From assembly GCF_018873765.1 (NCBI RefSeq), contig NC_057926.1, positions 49,157,043 to 49,221,042 of the forward strand: a stretch of DNA of 64,000 nucleotides, in the 5' to 3' direction. Shown here in pieces: positions 1-12,188 of the stretch; position 1 is the first letter of the stretch; each line of letters begins with the position of its first letter. A program made the translations under genes and the position numbers. This DNA is from Telopea speciosissima. Lineage: Eukaryota > Streptophyta > Magnoliopsida > Proteales > Proteaceae. The notes below the pieces were generated by a model that was given only the letters and a program-made list of their open reading frames with translations, was not told where the DNA came from and searched no databases.

Positions 1-190
1 GAACCATACCTCTATATACCTAAAATCTTAGAAAACCTATTTGGGTTCAAAAGAATTAATGGGTAAATTTAGGCTTAAATGATCTATGCCAACAAGTGAG
101 GATACCTCGTATGTAAAGGATTCACTGATTGGATGTTAGAAGTTTTTGATTTAGCTAATGATTCTAATTCATAAAATTTTAAAAAAGGGT

Positions 191-538
191 AGCCATTAAT
201 TCCATGATGGATTTTTAAATGTAGGCACGGAATTAAAGGGAATGCCGGCGAGAATATAAGGACCCACAAACGCCTATATTTTTTCATGATTTGGTGTTCT
301 TGAATGGCTAGAATTTTTCAATGTCATTATACTTAATCCATGATAACTATATCTTCTAGAGGGCAGCCATTAATTCCATGATGGATTTTTTGACTTAAAC
401 ATGCAATTAAAGGGAATGTCTGTGTGGAATATAAGGACCCTAGCTTTGTTATTGTTTCGGTGCTTATGAATGGCTAGAATTTATCCCTGTAATCATACTT
501 AGTCTAAGGTAACTAGAATTTTTAGAATAAATTAACAT
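191..538. repeat. Two-copy tandem duplication, unit about 174 bp
   Basis: The stretch starting AGCCATTAATTCCATGATGG at 191 restarts at 365, and both units continue with the same landmarks (AATTAAAGGGAATG, AATATAAGGACC, GAATGGCTAGAATTT). The copies differ by substitutions and small indels, so the duplication is not recent. No reading frame is conserved between the units. The rest of 1-786 shows nothing I can name. Confidence 0.8.
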
Positions 539-786
539 ATTGTGAAGTTGGGGTGGGAGCTTTTTAAAAATTACCATGTAAGAAAATTTAATCCAAAAAG
601 AAAAGCAGAAAGAAAGAAAATTGTCAAAGTTATCATGACTCTTGCCACCTTCTTAGTACCACCTTGAACCTAATTAAAGGTGAACAAATAAAATGATTCA
701 GTGGTTATATTGATTTAATTAGGGACAAATAATTTAATGGATGTTTCCCCTAAGGATTGGCATGGTGAGATGAATCTGGACCATGT

Positions 787-943
787 AAAGGGCGTATCTA
801 TTGCACGAGGCTCCCATCACTACGGGATCTAGGAAGGATCATAATGTATGCAATCTTACCTCCATTTCTGATTCCTGACTCAAACCCAAGACCACTAGAT
901 CACAATGAAGCAATATTATTACTGTTACACCAAGGTCCGCTCT
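787..943 (-). mobile_element. Au-like SINE, diverged
   Basis: On the minus strand it begins near GCGGACCTTGGTGTAACAG, which resembles a tRNA-type A box, and ends in GGGAGCCTCGTGCAATAGAT followed by a CGCCCTTT-type terminus. The same layout is seen at 21146-21313, 17489-17614, 13955-14057 and 33929-34062. From memory this matches the Au SINE family of angiosperms. Confidence 0.7.
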
Positions 944-3091
944 TTATGAATGTGGATCATGCATGACCTAGAAATTAAATCTACGTGTATATGGAAGTGG
1001 CTAACATGAAACACAAAAAGGGTATTCACAAGCTAATGCCATTGGCTTTGTAAGTTAGAAGAAAAAAAAAACCCTAGTGGAAGTATATGCCACAAGGCTT
1101 TACAGAGAACTCAGAATGTATGGTTCAATTTCCAAGTTAGAACTAGGGATTGATGCAATGAAAAAACCAAGATTTTAAAAAAAATTTCTCCTTATTAATG
1201 AATCCTTTAAGCAAAAAATATGCCACAAGGCTTTGAGTGGCATTAGTACCACTTTACAACAATAAACAATCATCTAATAAACTAAGGTTCCCTAACTTTT
1301 TTGCAAAGGCCAAGCACCCACACCTTTTAGGGATGAGGTTAAAGGTTTATTAAGAACCAAAATTTAAATGGGGACCATGCTTATAGCCGTCTGACAAATC
1401 ATCTGTAGCGTTTGAGATTAGAATTTCCTTTTAATTTACTAGCTCAAGATTGAGTGTACTGATGATAATCCGTATTATTGCCATTGATTAGTAAGCAGTG
1501 ATCATGGATTAAGTTTTAAAGGTTAAACAATGGTTTTAATTCTCCGGTTGGTTTCTAAGAAGACAAATAGGAATTGGATAGGGAATATTTTCTTCAAAAC
1601 ATGTTTTTGTTTGTTTATATATATGGAAGGATCAGGGAGACACTAACTGCCCTATGGGATATGACATTTAGGAACCTCATCCGACACTAAGAGCCACTTG
1701 GTAAGGCAATCACTGGCTTAATTGGATCCCTTCTCCAAGAATTTAAGGGGGAAGAAGCAGGAATGGGAAAAGGGTTTTATCTCTTATTTTTTTGGTCCTT
1801 CTAGGCAGCACTATGTCTAGTGAAGTATATCATTTCATTATTTGCCAAATGGAAGTGCTGTTGAGAAACCAACGCCCAGAAATGGCGATTCTGCAAAAGA
1901 ATACGAAGATAACGAAAAAAAAAAACACACAATACAAAGGATTTTACATTGTTCGATCACCCCCAAGTTGGTAGGTTACATCCACGGCCGAGCAACATGA
2001 ATGGTTTCACTACTTATCTGAAGAAATATTACAAACCCTCAAATCTCACACACACTTCTCAGAAGAGACAATGACACTTTATAAGATAACCCTAACCCAG
2101 AAAAATACAGAAAGGCCCCTAGAAGCCCAAAAGACTCACCTGGTCTGGTTCGGACCAGAACTGAATATATGTCGAAATACATATCATTTCGAAGGTCTCA
2201 ATGAACTCTACAGAAAACACCGCTTTTGACGCTGATTTATGCACTTTTAGGCCTATCTGGCATGTTTCGAAAGTGAAACGGGCCTCCGAAGATTCCCCAC
2301 AACACTTTCTGGACTGAGATCAGGCTTCACCAATAACAAGTACATGGGTTAGTCCATGTGATAAAGTACCACACATACATCTCAATGACCAAATTTCAGC
2401 CCAAAGTAAGCAAGGAAAGTTATTCAATTTCCTATTCAAAGCTTTAATAAAATTACCAAAATACCATCAAATGGAGATGAACATAAAATTTAAAATGACA
2501 TCTTTAGTAACTTTAGCTACTTCGTCTTCTCATTTGAAATTGAAATCATACCGATGAGATGTTTGTCTAGTCCTCCATCACACACCCATGTACTATCAAG
2601 TGGTAAATAGTAAAATGTTATACTTCACTAGACATAGTGATGAAAAAGAAAACTTTTCTTTTTACTATTCATTGTTTCCATCTATACAAAACCCCCAAAA
2701 AGCATCTCTCTCTCTCTCTCTCTCTCACTCATATGTATTGGAGAATTTTTTGCATAGGATATATATAGAATGGTTGGTAGATAAATAATTGTAATACAGT
2801 GTCTAAGGTCGCATGCCTTCTTGTATATATTCGCCACTAACACTAAAGACAAGATTTCTTTGTTTGAAGTTTTAAATATTCTTGTTGTGGAAATAATGAG
2901 AAAAAAGTTTGAAATCTAATTCAAAAAAGAATTGACCTTGTACTGATGGAGATACCGTGATAAAAAGTCTTGTTTTATATCAATCTTTCTTGTCAGCAAT
3001 TAATTTTGAATGGCTATCCTTGGCCTTCATGTATATTTCTTGATTTGTAAATATATAGAAGAATTGTGCAGAGATCGTCTCTGAAAACTTT
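944..3091. other. Intergenic, no gene recognised
   Basis: The reading frames are short and have no recognisable domain. A diverged repeat at about 2384-2530, around ACCATCAAATGGAGATG, recurs inverted at 42903-43075. A CT microsatellite lies at 2706-2726. I see no RNA gene. Confidence 0.5.
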
Positions 3092-3194
3092 TGGTTGTGT
3101 TCGGTATGCATTCTAGGTCGATTTCGCATTCTCAGATGATAAAAAAATAGTTGTTTTTATCGTCTGAGAATGTGAAATCAACCTAGAATGAGCC
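3092..3194. mobile_element. Tourist-like palindromic MITE, right end truncated
   Basis: It starts GTGTTCGGTATGCATTC, folds on itself (GCATTCTCAGATGAT against ATCGTCTGAGAATG) and stops at CCTAGAATGAGCC. It belongs to the same family as 13402-13522, 58690-58786 and 59305-59418. Confidence 0.7.
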
Positions 3195-3211
3195 TCCATT
3201 GGCTACTTTTA

Positions 3212-3267
3212 GGGGGTCGGGGTCGGGGTCATAGTCAGGGTCGGAGTCGGGGTCGGGGTGGGGGGAG
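3212..3267 (+). repeat. GGGGTC tandem repeat, G-quadruplex-prone
   Basis: Imperfect hexamer repeats of GGGGTC place at least six runs of three or more G within about 55 bp on the plus strand. That satisfies a simple G-quadruplex pattern. It abuts the MITE at 3092-3194. Confidence 0.75.
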
Positions 3268-3633
3268 AAGGGTTTTTCAATTATTTCAAATTCTAAAATT
3301 CAAAAGCAGCCAATGGGATGATTACATCTGTTCCCGTGAGTTGGATTTTCCAATCTAGCTAGATGATATGGATCTAGGACTGAACTTCTAAATTATATTT
3401 TTGTATAAATAAAATAATTTATTAAAAGCATAAAGAAAACAAAGCCAATAGACAGGAGACAAGCCAAATTAATGAGAAACTACGAAACACCTCAAAAGCC
3501 TTAAACAAGGCAAAAGAGAAGAAAATCTCAGTGCATGTTTGGGTAAGCATTTGGACAATTTCTAAGAAGCATGCTTTATTGTTTAAAACATTTAGCCAAT
3601 CAAAATAATGTTTGGAATTTTTACTGCATGTTT

Positions 3634-3690
3634 TGTGTGTGTGTGTCTTGCGGACGTATGTGCGTGCGTGCGTGTGTGTGTGTGTGTACG
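3634..3690. repeat. TG/TGCG microsatellite
   Basis: Alternating TG with an internal TGCG variant, about 57 bp. Low-complexity frames across it are artefacts. Confidence 0.85.
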
Positions 3691-5607
3691 TAACGGGGGC
3701 GTGTAAATGAAGCATTTGCACTTTATGATAATTTTTCCCCTTTCTTTGCATGGTAGGCGAGGGGGGGGGGGGGGATGACAATCTAATAAACCATCATAAA
3801 GAAAAATAGGGAGGACACCAATTTTATTTTATTTTTTTGGTAAGGGAGGACACCAATTTAACTAATGCTATATTTGATAGCAAAGGAACTTGGTGAAAGA
3901 GAAGCAATTTAAGAAAGAATATAGGTGTAAGATATTAATTTTCTCCCCCTTAATCTTGTATGTAAATTCCTCGTTTACCAAAAAAAAAAACATTATAGCT
4001 TGCTAAAGTCTCAATTTTTAAGGGAGAGGGTTGGGTAAGCGGGCGGCCTTACCAATGGGAAGGGCAGGGTGGTCCTTTTCCGGCGGCGGCATGCCCACCT
4101 TTTTTCCAATTTTTAATAACTTCACAACTAAAAGCAACCCAATTAAACAGAAATCTTTAGAGAGGCCTGCTTATAACATCTAGTTACTATTTTATGAAAG
4201 TAGGAAGGTTATCTTTAAATAAAAAAAAGTAGGAAATTATAAAGTTCTCTCTCTCTCTCAATGAATAAAGACTTCCCTGTTTGGGATATCTTTAAGGATT
4301 TGTCTCCTCTGACAAGATTTCTTTCCTTTATTAGCATTTCTCCTTTTTTATTATATATGCATAAAATCCACTACAGAGTGTTTATTTCATAATTTGTTTG
4401 GTTGAGAGAGGATTAAAAGGTCATGTTTAGCTATTTTTGTGATGGTTAAACATGTGAAGCTATAGAATCAGAAATTGTTAAGATAACTAATAAATTTTCA
4501 GATGTTAATAAGAAATTTCAGTGTAAAAATGAAGGAAAGGAGAGGAGAGGAGAGTTGAGTGCATCAATTTCCAATTTTCAACTGCCAAATCATTCCCATT
4601 ATGTGTGGTCTTTTCACCCAATATTTCAATTGACCTGTATTATATATACCTTATTCACATCGTTGACATTTATATATACCACCACGTTGGAGACACTCCC
4701 TAGGCTACATTGACTAGCCCATGAAAAGGTTCTCAATTGCATTCTTGAATCCTTATTGTGGATCAACACTGCGGATATGGCTGCATCATCCTTGTTCCAT
4801 TGGCATTTTCTTTTAATCAAATACCTTTGCATTAACATCCAGCTAGTTTTCATAATTAGCCCCCCCCCCCCCATGTTATAGTTTTAGTTCATTGGCTTCA
4901 CACAATTTGTATTAATTCTCGACATTAACCATCTATCTTCTTAGCTACCAGGGTTGCAGGAACTTTCTTGCTACTCGGATTTGCAGTCAAAGAGAATGGA
5001 GGTGGATCTTGAAAAATGTGGAGCATCTCTTCTTATCTTGTTCCTTTTATAGATCTATTTGGAAAGGTGTGTCCTCAATAAGTATTGATCTCATCATAGA
5101 AATATCTTTTCTTTTCAAAGAGAATGGAAGTGGATCTTGAAAATTTTTAATGGCAAAACTTCATGTGATCCTATGGGTAAACTTGTCTTTGGTGTTGTGA
5201 TTCATCATGTTTGATGGAAAAGAAATAAAAGATGATGGACCTCCTCAGCGCATATTATTGACTATATCTAAGAAACCATTCCTTTTGAGATCAAAAACAG
5301 ATTTTTTCCCATTCGCAATGTAACTCTAGATACTCGTAGAAACTTGTATCTCATCTCTTCTTGAGATCTTCCGCGTATTTCTCCCCCTCCCCTAATTTTT
5401 TAATGTATCATCCTTTTGATAAATTGTTTCTCCCATCCTCGACTATTGGTGTATCATCTTTTTTATATTTGTTTTATCCCCAAATTGTTTTTTTTTTATT
5501 TTTTTAAAGTATAATCTTTCTGATCATGTTTTTCCCTACCCTATTTTTTATTACTTGGTTGGGGATTGCCTAGTGGTTAGCCTTCTGGACTTTTGCGTTG
5601 TATTTTT
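3691..5607. other. Intergenic, no gene recognised
   Basis: AT-rich sequence with poly-C and poly-T runs and short frames only. The sentence-like direct repeat of AGAGAATGGA(A/G)GTGGATCTTGAAAA near 4990 and 5120 suggests another small duplication. Nothing else can be named. Confidence 0.4.
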
Positions 5608-6010
5608 TTTTTTTTTTTTTTGCTAAAAGATCATTTGTATTAAGAAAAAGATAAAAGAAAGAATATATAGAAGTCACACTGGACTAAGACAGACACTCCA
5701 ACAAAACAGTAAAATTAACCTCCCCCACCTTTGGCATGGGCATCAACAGGGGAGGAAAACTCGTTACACTAATAAAAAAAAATAAAAAATAAAAAAAACC
5801 AAATATAACAACCCATAACAAGAAACGAAATCTTGGACGCCTTTGAGCATCCATAAATAGTTCTACTAGCATTGAGGGAGGCAGGGGCAACATCGAGCTT
5901 GAGGTCTGCGATCTCGCAGTTAATTTGGCTAGAAAGTCAGCAAGAAAGTTGATTTCTCTATAGCAGTGAGAAACTTTTCACTCAATAGATAATAGAAACT
6001 GCTAGAGATA
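5608..6010 (-). mobile_element. L1-type LINE, 3' end only
   Basis: Read on the minus strand, 5900-5975 encodes HCYREINFLADFLAKLTA, the C-terminal end of the RNase H (RVT_3) domain found downstream of reverse transcriptase in plant L1 elements. This is followed by a 3' untranslated part and a poly-A tail, the poly-T at 5608-5627 on the plus strand. Only the last few hundred bases survive, as expected of 5'-truncated L1 insertions. A stop codon precedes the conserved motif, so it is dead. Confidence 0.75.
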
Positions 6011-6944
6011 AAGCCAATCTTGACTAATGAATCAGGGGACAATTTTCAAAAAGATGGAAATAACTGTTTCATTTTTTATATAAATCTTTTATTTTTCTTA
6101 TGAAATGTTTATTAGCGTTGATAGCTCGATCTCTTCTTTAAAGCTTATAAAGAACCAGTGGTTCTAAAATTCCCAGTCTATCTAGATCCTTATAATTTAA
6201 AATAAGATCTTCTACTAGTCCAATGTCATATATACCAAAATTATTGTGAATCCTCATATATGATACAACATATAAACCACCAAAAGAGGAACTCATGAAT
6301 TTCCTGGAATCCAAGCTATCCTTTTTTTCTAAAGTTTTTTTACTTAGTTTATAATTAAGCTGGGATCCTGTTCAACCCCAGCAGCAGTGGGAAACTTCCT
6401 AATGTGACCTAGCTAATATTAAACGATGTTGACTGTAAGGTGAGGTGAAGTCACACTCAAAGCATTTCCCAATGGATTCATAGGACATTCTTATGTCTTA
6501 GCAGCCCACATGTTGGGAGGGACCATGTGTGATCATTTTCTTTGTGTGTGAACAAGGAACCTTTTGCACTGTATTGTAAAAGGCAAAAGTGACCTACTTG
6601 GAATGGACTTTCAACCCTAGTAATAGCTTGATGAGCTTTCTTATTCTTATTCTTTATGGTTCTTGGAGAAAGGCCTTAATCCGGAAACCAAACCAAGTTC
6701 ATTTAGCTAATTGACCATTAATCCAAATTATATGTGATTTGGGTCTTTTGGGTGACATTATTCCATGAATTTACTTGCGTCTTCTTGTAGTAAAACAACC
6801 CAATTGATTTTCTTTTCTTGCTAAAAAAGAAATATGTTTGGCAGCCTAATGTACTTTAATTGGTGCTTTCTAAATGCCATCATTATCAGATATTAACTAA
6901 CTCAATCAGGTTTAAATGGGTCCAAGAAATCTAGACGATCCAAG

Positions 6945-7438
6945 TGTTGGGGGTATGATGTCTTATATTCTTCCCCAATGGCTCTTGCATTATGTGGTGC
7001 CTTTATTGAGAGGCCCTTTGTTGATCTAAGTCCTTACGGAATAAAAAACCCACCTTGCACGTTTATCTTACGTTACTAAAGATCTCTGGTGAACTAGGTG
7101 TGGGGCTGGTTGTCCATGGCAGGGGTGGGGGTGAGAGGGGGCCTGGGGCTCGAACCCCAAGGAAATTTTTTTAGGGCTACATGGGTATTTCAGTAATATG
7201 TGTTTATGTAGCGTTTCTGTATCTTTGTAGCGAGATGGTTATTTTTGTCCTATTCTGAGAGTGGTGAGGATGAGCTGTTGTAACCTATTCTCCATTGATA
7301 GTGAAGCCGATCTCATATCACTCGTGAACGTAGACAACTTGTCAAACCACGTAAATCTTCGTGTTTGCATTGTATGATTATTTGCTTGCAATTTCCATTC
7401 TTTTCTACATCATTTTAGGTTCTTGCTTTTCTACATCA
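6945..7438 (+). mobile_element. Solo copia LTR
   Basis: It begins TGTTGGGGGTATGATGTC and ends near TTCTACATCA. The 3' half carries the pair GTGAACGTAGACAA and AACCACGTAAATCTTC, typical of the R-U5 part of plant Ty1-copia LTRs as I know them. A related LTR lies at 10671-10995. No internal region flanks it, and I could not confirm a 5-bp target duplication. Confidence 0.6.
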
Positions 7439-8683
7439 AATTGCCAAAAGCTTTGTTTTGCTCTCATTGGCACACCCTTGTCTAATTGCTTGTGTAAGTC
7501 TTTTCTTCTTTGCCCCTTTGCCCCTTTGCCATCAAGATCCAAATGATGCCATATATGCTTACTATCATTTTACAATAATTGAGAATATACTCTTTTGTTT
7601 TTTTGGATAAATATATTATATTAAAAAAAGGAAAAAGGAAAAACTAAATATACAAAAAAAAATAAAAAACAGACAACCACCGCTAGAACCCCTTTAAAAC
7701 AGGCTTAAAGAGGGAAATGGAAGGTCCCCTAACAAAAACAGGACACGCCCCACATCAACAAAAGTGCCAAAAACAAGAAGGTTGCAATCGAAAGTAGATA
7801 TAAAAATCAACATCCTTTACCAATTTACAAAGTTTCTCTGGGAAATCAACCGGTTGGAGAATAATCTCCACATCACTCGCAGGTAAGAAGACAATGTAAT
7901 ATTTTGGTTGATTCACCTCCCTCGACTCATACTTATATTCCACCAAAGAAATAGAGGCACCTAGAATATACTTTGATTCCCATATCAAGTCATTCTTTAG
8001 GGTTATTGTGCTGACTATAGAAGTTACAAGCAAATAGCAGAGATAAGGCCCAGTTGAGTTTATATATATATAATAGTAATTACCATGGTAGTGGATAAAA
8101 GTTTGCTACACAAGAGAGCAAGAGAGAGAGAGATCAGAATCCTCCCTTCCCCAAAAAGATTATCCAAGAATGTTATATTTTGATGCTATAGTGGCAACTC
8201 AAAAATGATTGAAATTGTTCACCATATCACCTTCTATTGGGCTAGGTCTTCCTAGTTAAATTCCATCAATACAAGGTTGGTAATGGAGCTTAAATGGATT
8301 AGAGAAATTTAACTTGCCCACATGGCTAAAAGTAGAGAATGTTTCAAGTATTCTTTTTCCATTATTAAATCCATACTCAGTTCTGTATGTTACTAGTTCT
8401 TATCCTTATCACATGGTATGTACAAAAGAGAGAGAGCGAGAGAGAGATGAGCCCAACCCTTCTTGGCCCCTCCTCAAGTATAATTATTGCTCACGACCTT
8501 AGTGGAAATACTCGGGTTGCATTTTCTATGGTCTGCCCTGATAATAAATAACCTACAACTCTCACTACTGTACGTCATCATCAACAGATAAATACCCCCT
8601 TAAATTCCCACCCCACCAAAGGAAAGGAAAGAAAAGAACCCAATAGCAACTCACTCTTACTACATTTTCCCACTCTCCAAGGT
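7439..8683. other. Upstream region of the bHLH gene
   Basis: 7600-8050 is AT-rich and may be an old LINE tail. A GA microsatellite at 8425-8448 and a CT-rich leader around 8640-8680 precede the start codon. ATAAATAACC near 8545 is a possible TATA-like element. No conserved cis-element stands out with confidence. Confidence 0.35.
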
Positions 8684-11600
8684 ATGGCTGAAGAAGGCTC
8701 TGAAGGCTCTGTTGCAACCTCTTCTTCCACTCCAAACTGGTGGGAACTTCATTCTCACCCTCTATCTTCATGGAACAACACCACTTCATGGCACCCTACA
8801 AACCCTAATTCCAATTCTTCTTGTGAGGAGGATATTTCAATCTCACCTTCATTCACCAATGCATCCAATCAGTCAGGAATAAGTGTTGATTCTTCTCGCC
8901 AATTAGTTGAACCGGCGTCGTCGAGTGAATTGATGGGAGAACCTGCATCAGATACTCATCTTTGGAGCCAGGTTTTATTGTAAGTTAAGTTTGATTATTA
9001 AAGGATTAGAGCTTTTTTTTGTTCTTATTTTCTTGAACTTTCCTTTTTATCTTTGAGTCTTTCTTAATGCATGGTTGTTTAAAAAGTTGGAGAGGAAGAA
9101 TCTAGACAACTAAACAAATAAAGAGGAAAAAGAGTATAAACCAATATTGGGTTACCTCATTTGTCTCCCATGAGATGTTCAAGGCAGACCATGATAGATT
9201 CATTAATTAATAGTTTTTCCTTTTTTTACCTGTTGCTTGTTTCTAAGGTTTCTGTTGATGGTTATGCCGAAGATAGATCCTTAGATCAAACTTTTATTTT
9301 TGATCTTATCCTCTGTTGATGGCAATACCAAAGGTAGAGGATAAAGACTTTCTTGAAAATTCTCTTTTGTCGCCTAGGTATGCTTGGACGTTAATCATGT
9401 ACAGCGCGTTGATTCTGTATTTTTCTTCAATTTACTTTTTGCTGATATTTGATGGAAAGAAAGAAACCAATAATGGGTTACCTGAATAAAGATGAAAAAA
9501 CTATCCCATTAAGGGTAGGTGCAATGGAAGAAAGTTCAATAAAGTAGAGATTTTTTTTTTTAAATAACCACAATAATTGAAATGAGGAGAGTGCAATAAC
9601 ATCAATAGTGTTAAAATAAGATGTTTTGTTTCAAAATTTTGTTCAAGAAATGAAGATTGTTTTCTAGTTCTCTCTTATTTTTTTTGGTTTTTAATGAAAG
9701 AGAAACTAGAATTTCCATTTTTGAATTTTGCAGAAGTGTGAGAAACAGTGGAGAGTTACACACCAGTCAAGATGTTGGTGACAACTGTTGGGATCTCACC
9801 AACTCTCCAACTTTAAACAACATGGAAAAACAATTTACTGGTTATCATGGAAGCTTAATGGAAAACCAAAGGCTAAACAATTCTTCCAATTTGGTTAGCA
9901 ACTGGTCTATTGCCCCACCAGACCCAGAAGTTGAAAGACCAATTACTATGCCAACCTGCAACATATCTTTAAACAATTCTTCCATGAACCAGTATTCAGA
10001 ACCTGATTTTCCTCAGATGAAGCAAAACATTCCCAACTCATCTTCATACTTAGTGGAAGGGAATAGAGGTTCTAGTTTCTTTCCATGCTATGGAAATGAT
10101 TTGAAAGTGGAGAACCAACAAGAGATTGAATCCTCTAGGGCTTCATTTCAAAGGCCATTTAACAATAATGGTGTTGCTGGGTATCAGATTAACAACTCAA
10201 GTATGGGAGACAACAACAACAAATATTACTATGGAATTTCTGATGCACCATTGGCTAGCACAAGGAACCTTCTTTCTTTTAGTGGCTGTTTAAGCAAGCC
10301 CTTAATGGATTTTCAGGCTTCTAAATCTAGTCTAAAAGCCTTGAATTCACCCAAAAGTGAGAAACAAGGGAAAGACTCATCTTCACAGGTATATATACTA
10401 AAACTGTTTTCATAATTCTACCTTTGTGTGTGATTTTTTGGTTATGATTTTTCCTTCATCACCACTCTTACTGTTATATGAAAAACTTGTTCATTGATGC
10501 AGGCTAAGGGAAATGGGAGGGGAACAGGAATTACAAATGATGGGAAGAAGAAAAGAACTGAAGACACATCAGAAACTCTCTTTAAAAAGCCAAAGCATGA
10601 GAGCTCCACAACCTCATCTGTAAAGGTATTAGTGGATGAAGAATAATGATGAATATGATACACTATATCTTGTTGGGGTATGATGTCTTGTATTCCGTTG
10701 CTTGCTTTAGTGGGCTGATTCCGAAGGGTTGTTAATTCGGCCCCTACGGTCTTGAGAGAAAATTTTTTTGGGGCTATATGGGTATTTAGCTAAATTATCT
10801 ATATAGGGATTAGATATATATTTGTAGTGAGGGTTCTTTCTTTATAATCAATCTGAGAGAGGTGAGAGGATGAACAACGATAACCCTATACTCCATTGAT
10901 ATCGAAATAGAGCCACGTAAATCTTTATGTGCGACTATGTGATTGTTGTTTACAATTTCCATTCATTTTAGGTTATATGTTTTTTATATGTCTTTTTAAT
11001 ATAATATGATAAAGAAAGAAAACACTGTCTAGATGTTCCCAATACCTAAGTAATGAATAAATTAACAATTCTTATATGCAATGTGTCTCTTTAAAAAATT
11101 TACAGATACAACCACCTAAAGTCAAGTTGGGAGATAGGATCACAGCCCTACAACAAATTGTGTCACCTTTTGGGAAGGTAAACATATAAAAAAACATACC
11201 TTTTCAATTTTCAATATATTTCATGTTTGAATTTCTTTTAATTCTTTTCTATGGACACTTTTTTCTAGACTGATACTGCATCTGTCCTGTTGGAAGCAAT
11301 TGGGTATATAAAATTTCTCCAAGAGCAAGTGCAGGTAATTTTATAATTCATCTTTCTCCTACTTTATCTAATAAGAACAAATGGTTCAGACTATATGCCC
11401 TAGAGCCGACCTCTTAATGGTTGGACCTCTATATGTGGTTCAACCAAATCAACTTATTGGGTTGACCCGGTTCAGAATTTTCACAGGTAATTTATAAAGA
11501 GTAATGATGATAACATTGACAATAACAACCATAGCTTCTCTTTTTCCTTTATAGTATGACACCTTCCCTGAATATAAGGGAAGGTGGAAATGGTAGTGGC

Positions 11601-12188
11601 ATCAACACTAATAATAACAGCAAAAATATACAAGCAGTAGCAAGAAAATGAAAGTAATACAATAGGGGTTCATGTTTCCTGTGCCGCAGCGCAAGCTGTG
11701 CCCAGACACATGGGCCTGTCATTCAGAGGGGCAGAGTGATCATTTCACCCACCTCCATGTGTCTGGGCGCAGCCTGCACCCCCGGCACAGAGAACATTCT
11801 CCCAATAGTAAATTATACTTGGGCTGTCCCCTGCAGAAAGATTAATTAATTAACAACCTTGTATTTCCTTTTATTGCAGCTATTGAGTGACCCATATATG
11901 AAATCAAATGCAAACAAGGTACAGTAAGAAATTTTGAACAAATTATATATATCTCTTTGAATTACATAAATTTACTGAAGAGAAGCATGTTAAGAGTATT
12001 GTTTTTGTTTTGGTTTGATTCAGGATCCTTGGGGAAACTTGGAGAGGAAAGATAAAGGAGAATCAAAGCTGGATTTGAAGAGTAGAGGCCTTTGTTTAGT
12101 TCCTATTTCCTGTACTCCTCAAGTTTATCATGAAAATACAGGATCAGATTACTTAACACCAGCATATAGAGGATGTTTATATAGATGA
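8684..12188 (+). CDS. Atypical bHLH transcription factor (bHLH68/112/123-like)
   Basis: Seven exons join in frame to 471 codons: 8684-8979, 9734-10388, 10503-10625, 11106-11177, 11269-11334, 11880-11918 and 12024-12188, all with GT-AG introns. The N-terminus carries [15 protein letters not shown] and a Ser/Asn-rich stretch; LWSQVLL sits at the first junction. Exon 3 supplies a basic bipartite nuclear signal (GKKKRTED to FKKPKHES, residues about 334-352). The helix-loop-helix is residues 366-405 ([10 protein letters not shown], loop [24 protein letters not shown]), split over exons 4-6. The C-terminus has the family motif GLCLVPIS. From family knowledge this clade acts as nuclear dimeric regulators with a non-canonical basic region. 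Here that region is shorter still: KVKLGDR, against the KVRKEKLGDR I recall for relatives. Intron 3 holds a copia LTR and intron 5 a palindromic MITE. The subfamily is firm; the exact orthologue is not. Confidence 0.93.
10671..10995 (+). mobile_element. Copia LTR fragment in intron 3 of the bHLH gene
   Basis: It begins TGTTGGGGTATGATGTC, like 6945-7438, and contains the shared CTCCATTGATA and CCACGTAAATCTTTATG segments. The 3' end runs out near TTTTAGGTTATATG. It lies in the sense orientation relative to the gene and within the intron, so the coding sequence is unaffected. Confidence 0.6.
11672..11800. mobile_element. Palindromic MITE in intron 5 of the bHLH gene
   Basis: Near-complete inverted repeat: ATGTTTCCTGTGCCG and GTGCCCAGACACATGGG on the left pair with CCATGTGTCTGGGCGCAGCC and CGGCACAGAGAACAT on the right. 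A copy of the same size lies at 18713-18837. If transcribed with the pre-mRNA it would fold into a long hairpin. Confidence 0.75.

Noticed and set aside
3422..3781. 119-codon minus-strand frame rich in His/Thr
   Set aside because: It runs through the TG microsatellite and a poly-G run; low-complexity artefact.
5570..5607. tRNA-like A-box text (GCCTAGTGGTTAGCC) before the L1 tail
   Set aside because: No matching B box, acceptor stem or cloverleaf; only a possible SINE scrap.
7755..8033. 92-codon minus-strand frame upstream of the bHLH gene
   Set aside because: No domain recognised; AT-rich sequence next to LINE-like A-rich text. Possibly retroelement debris, not supportable as a gene.
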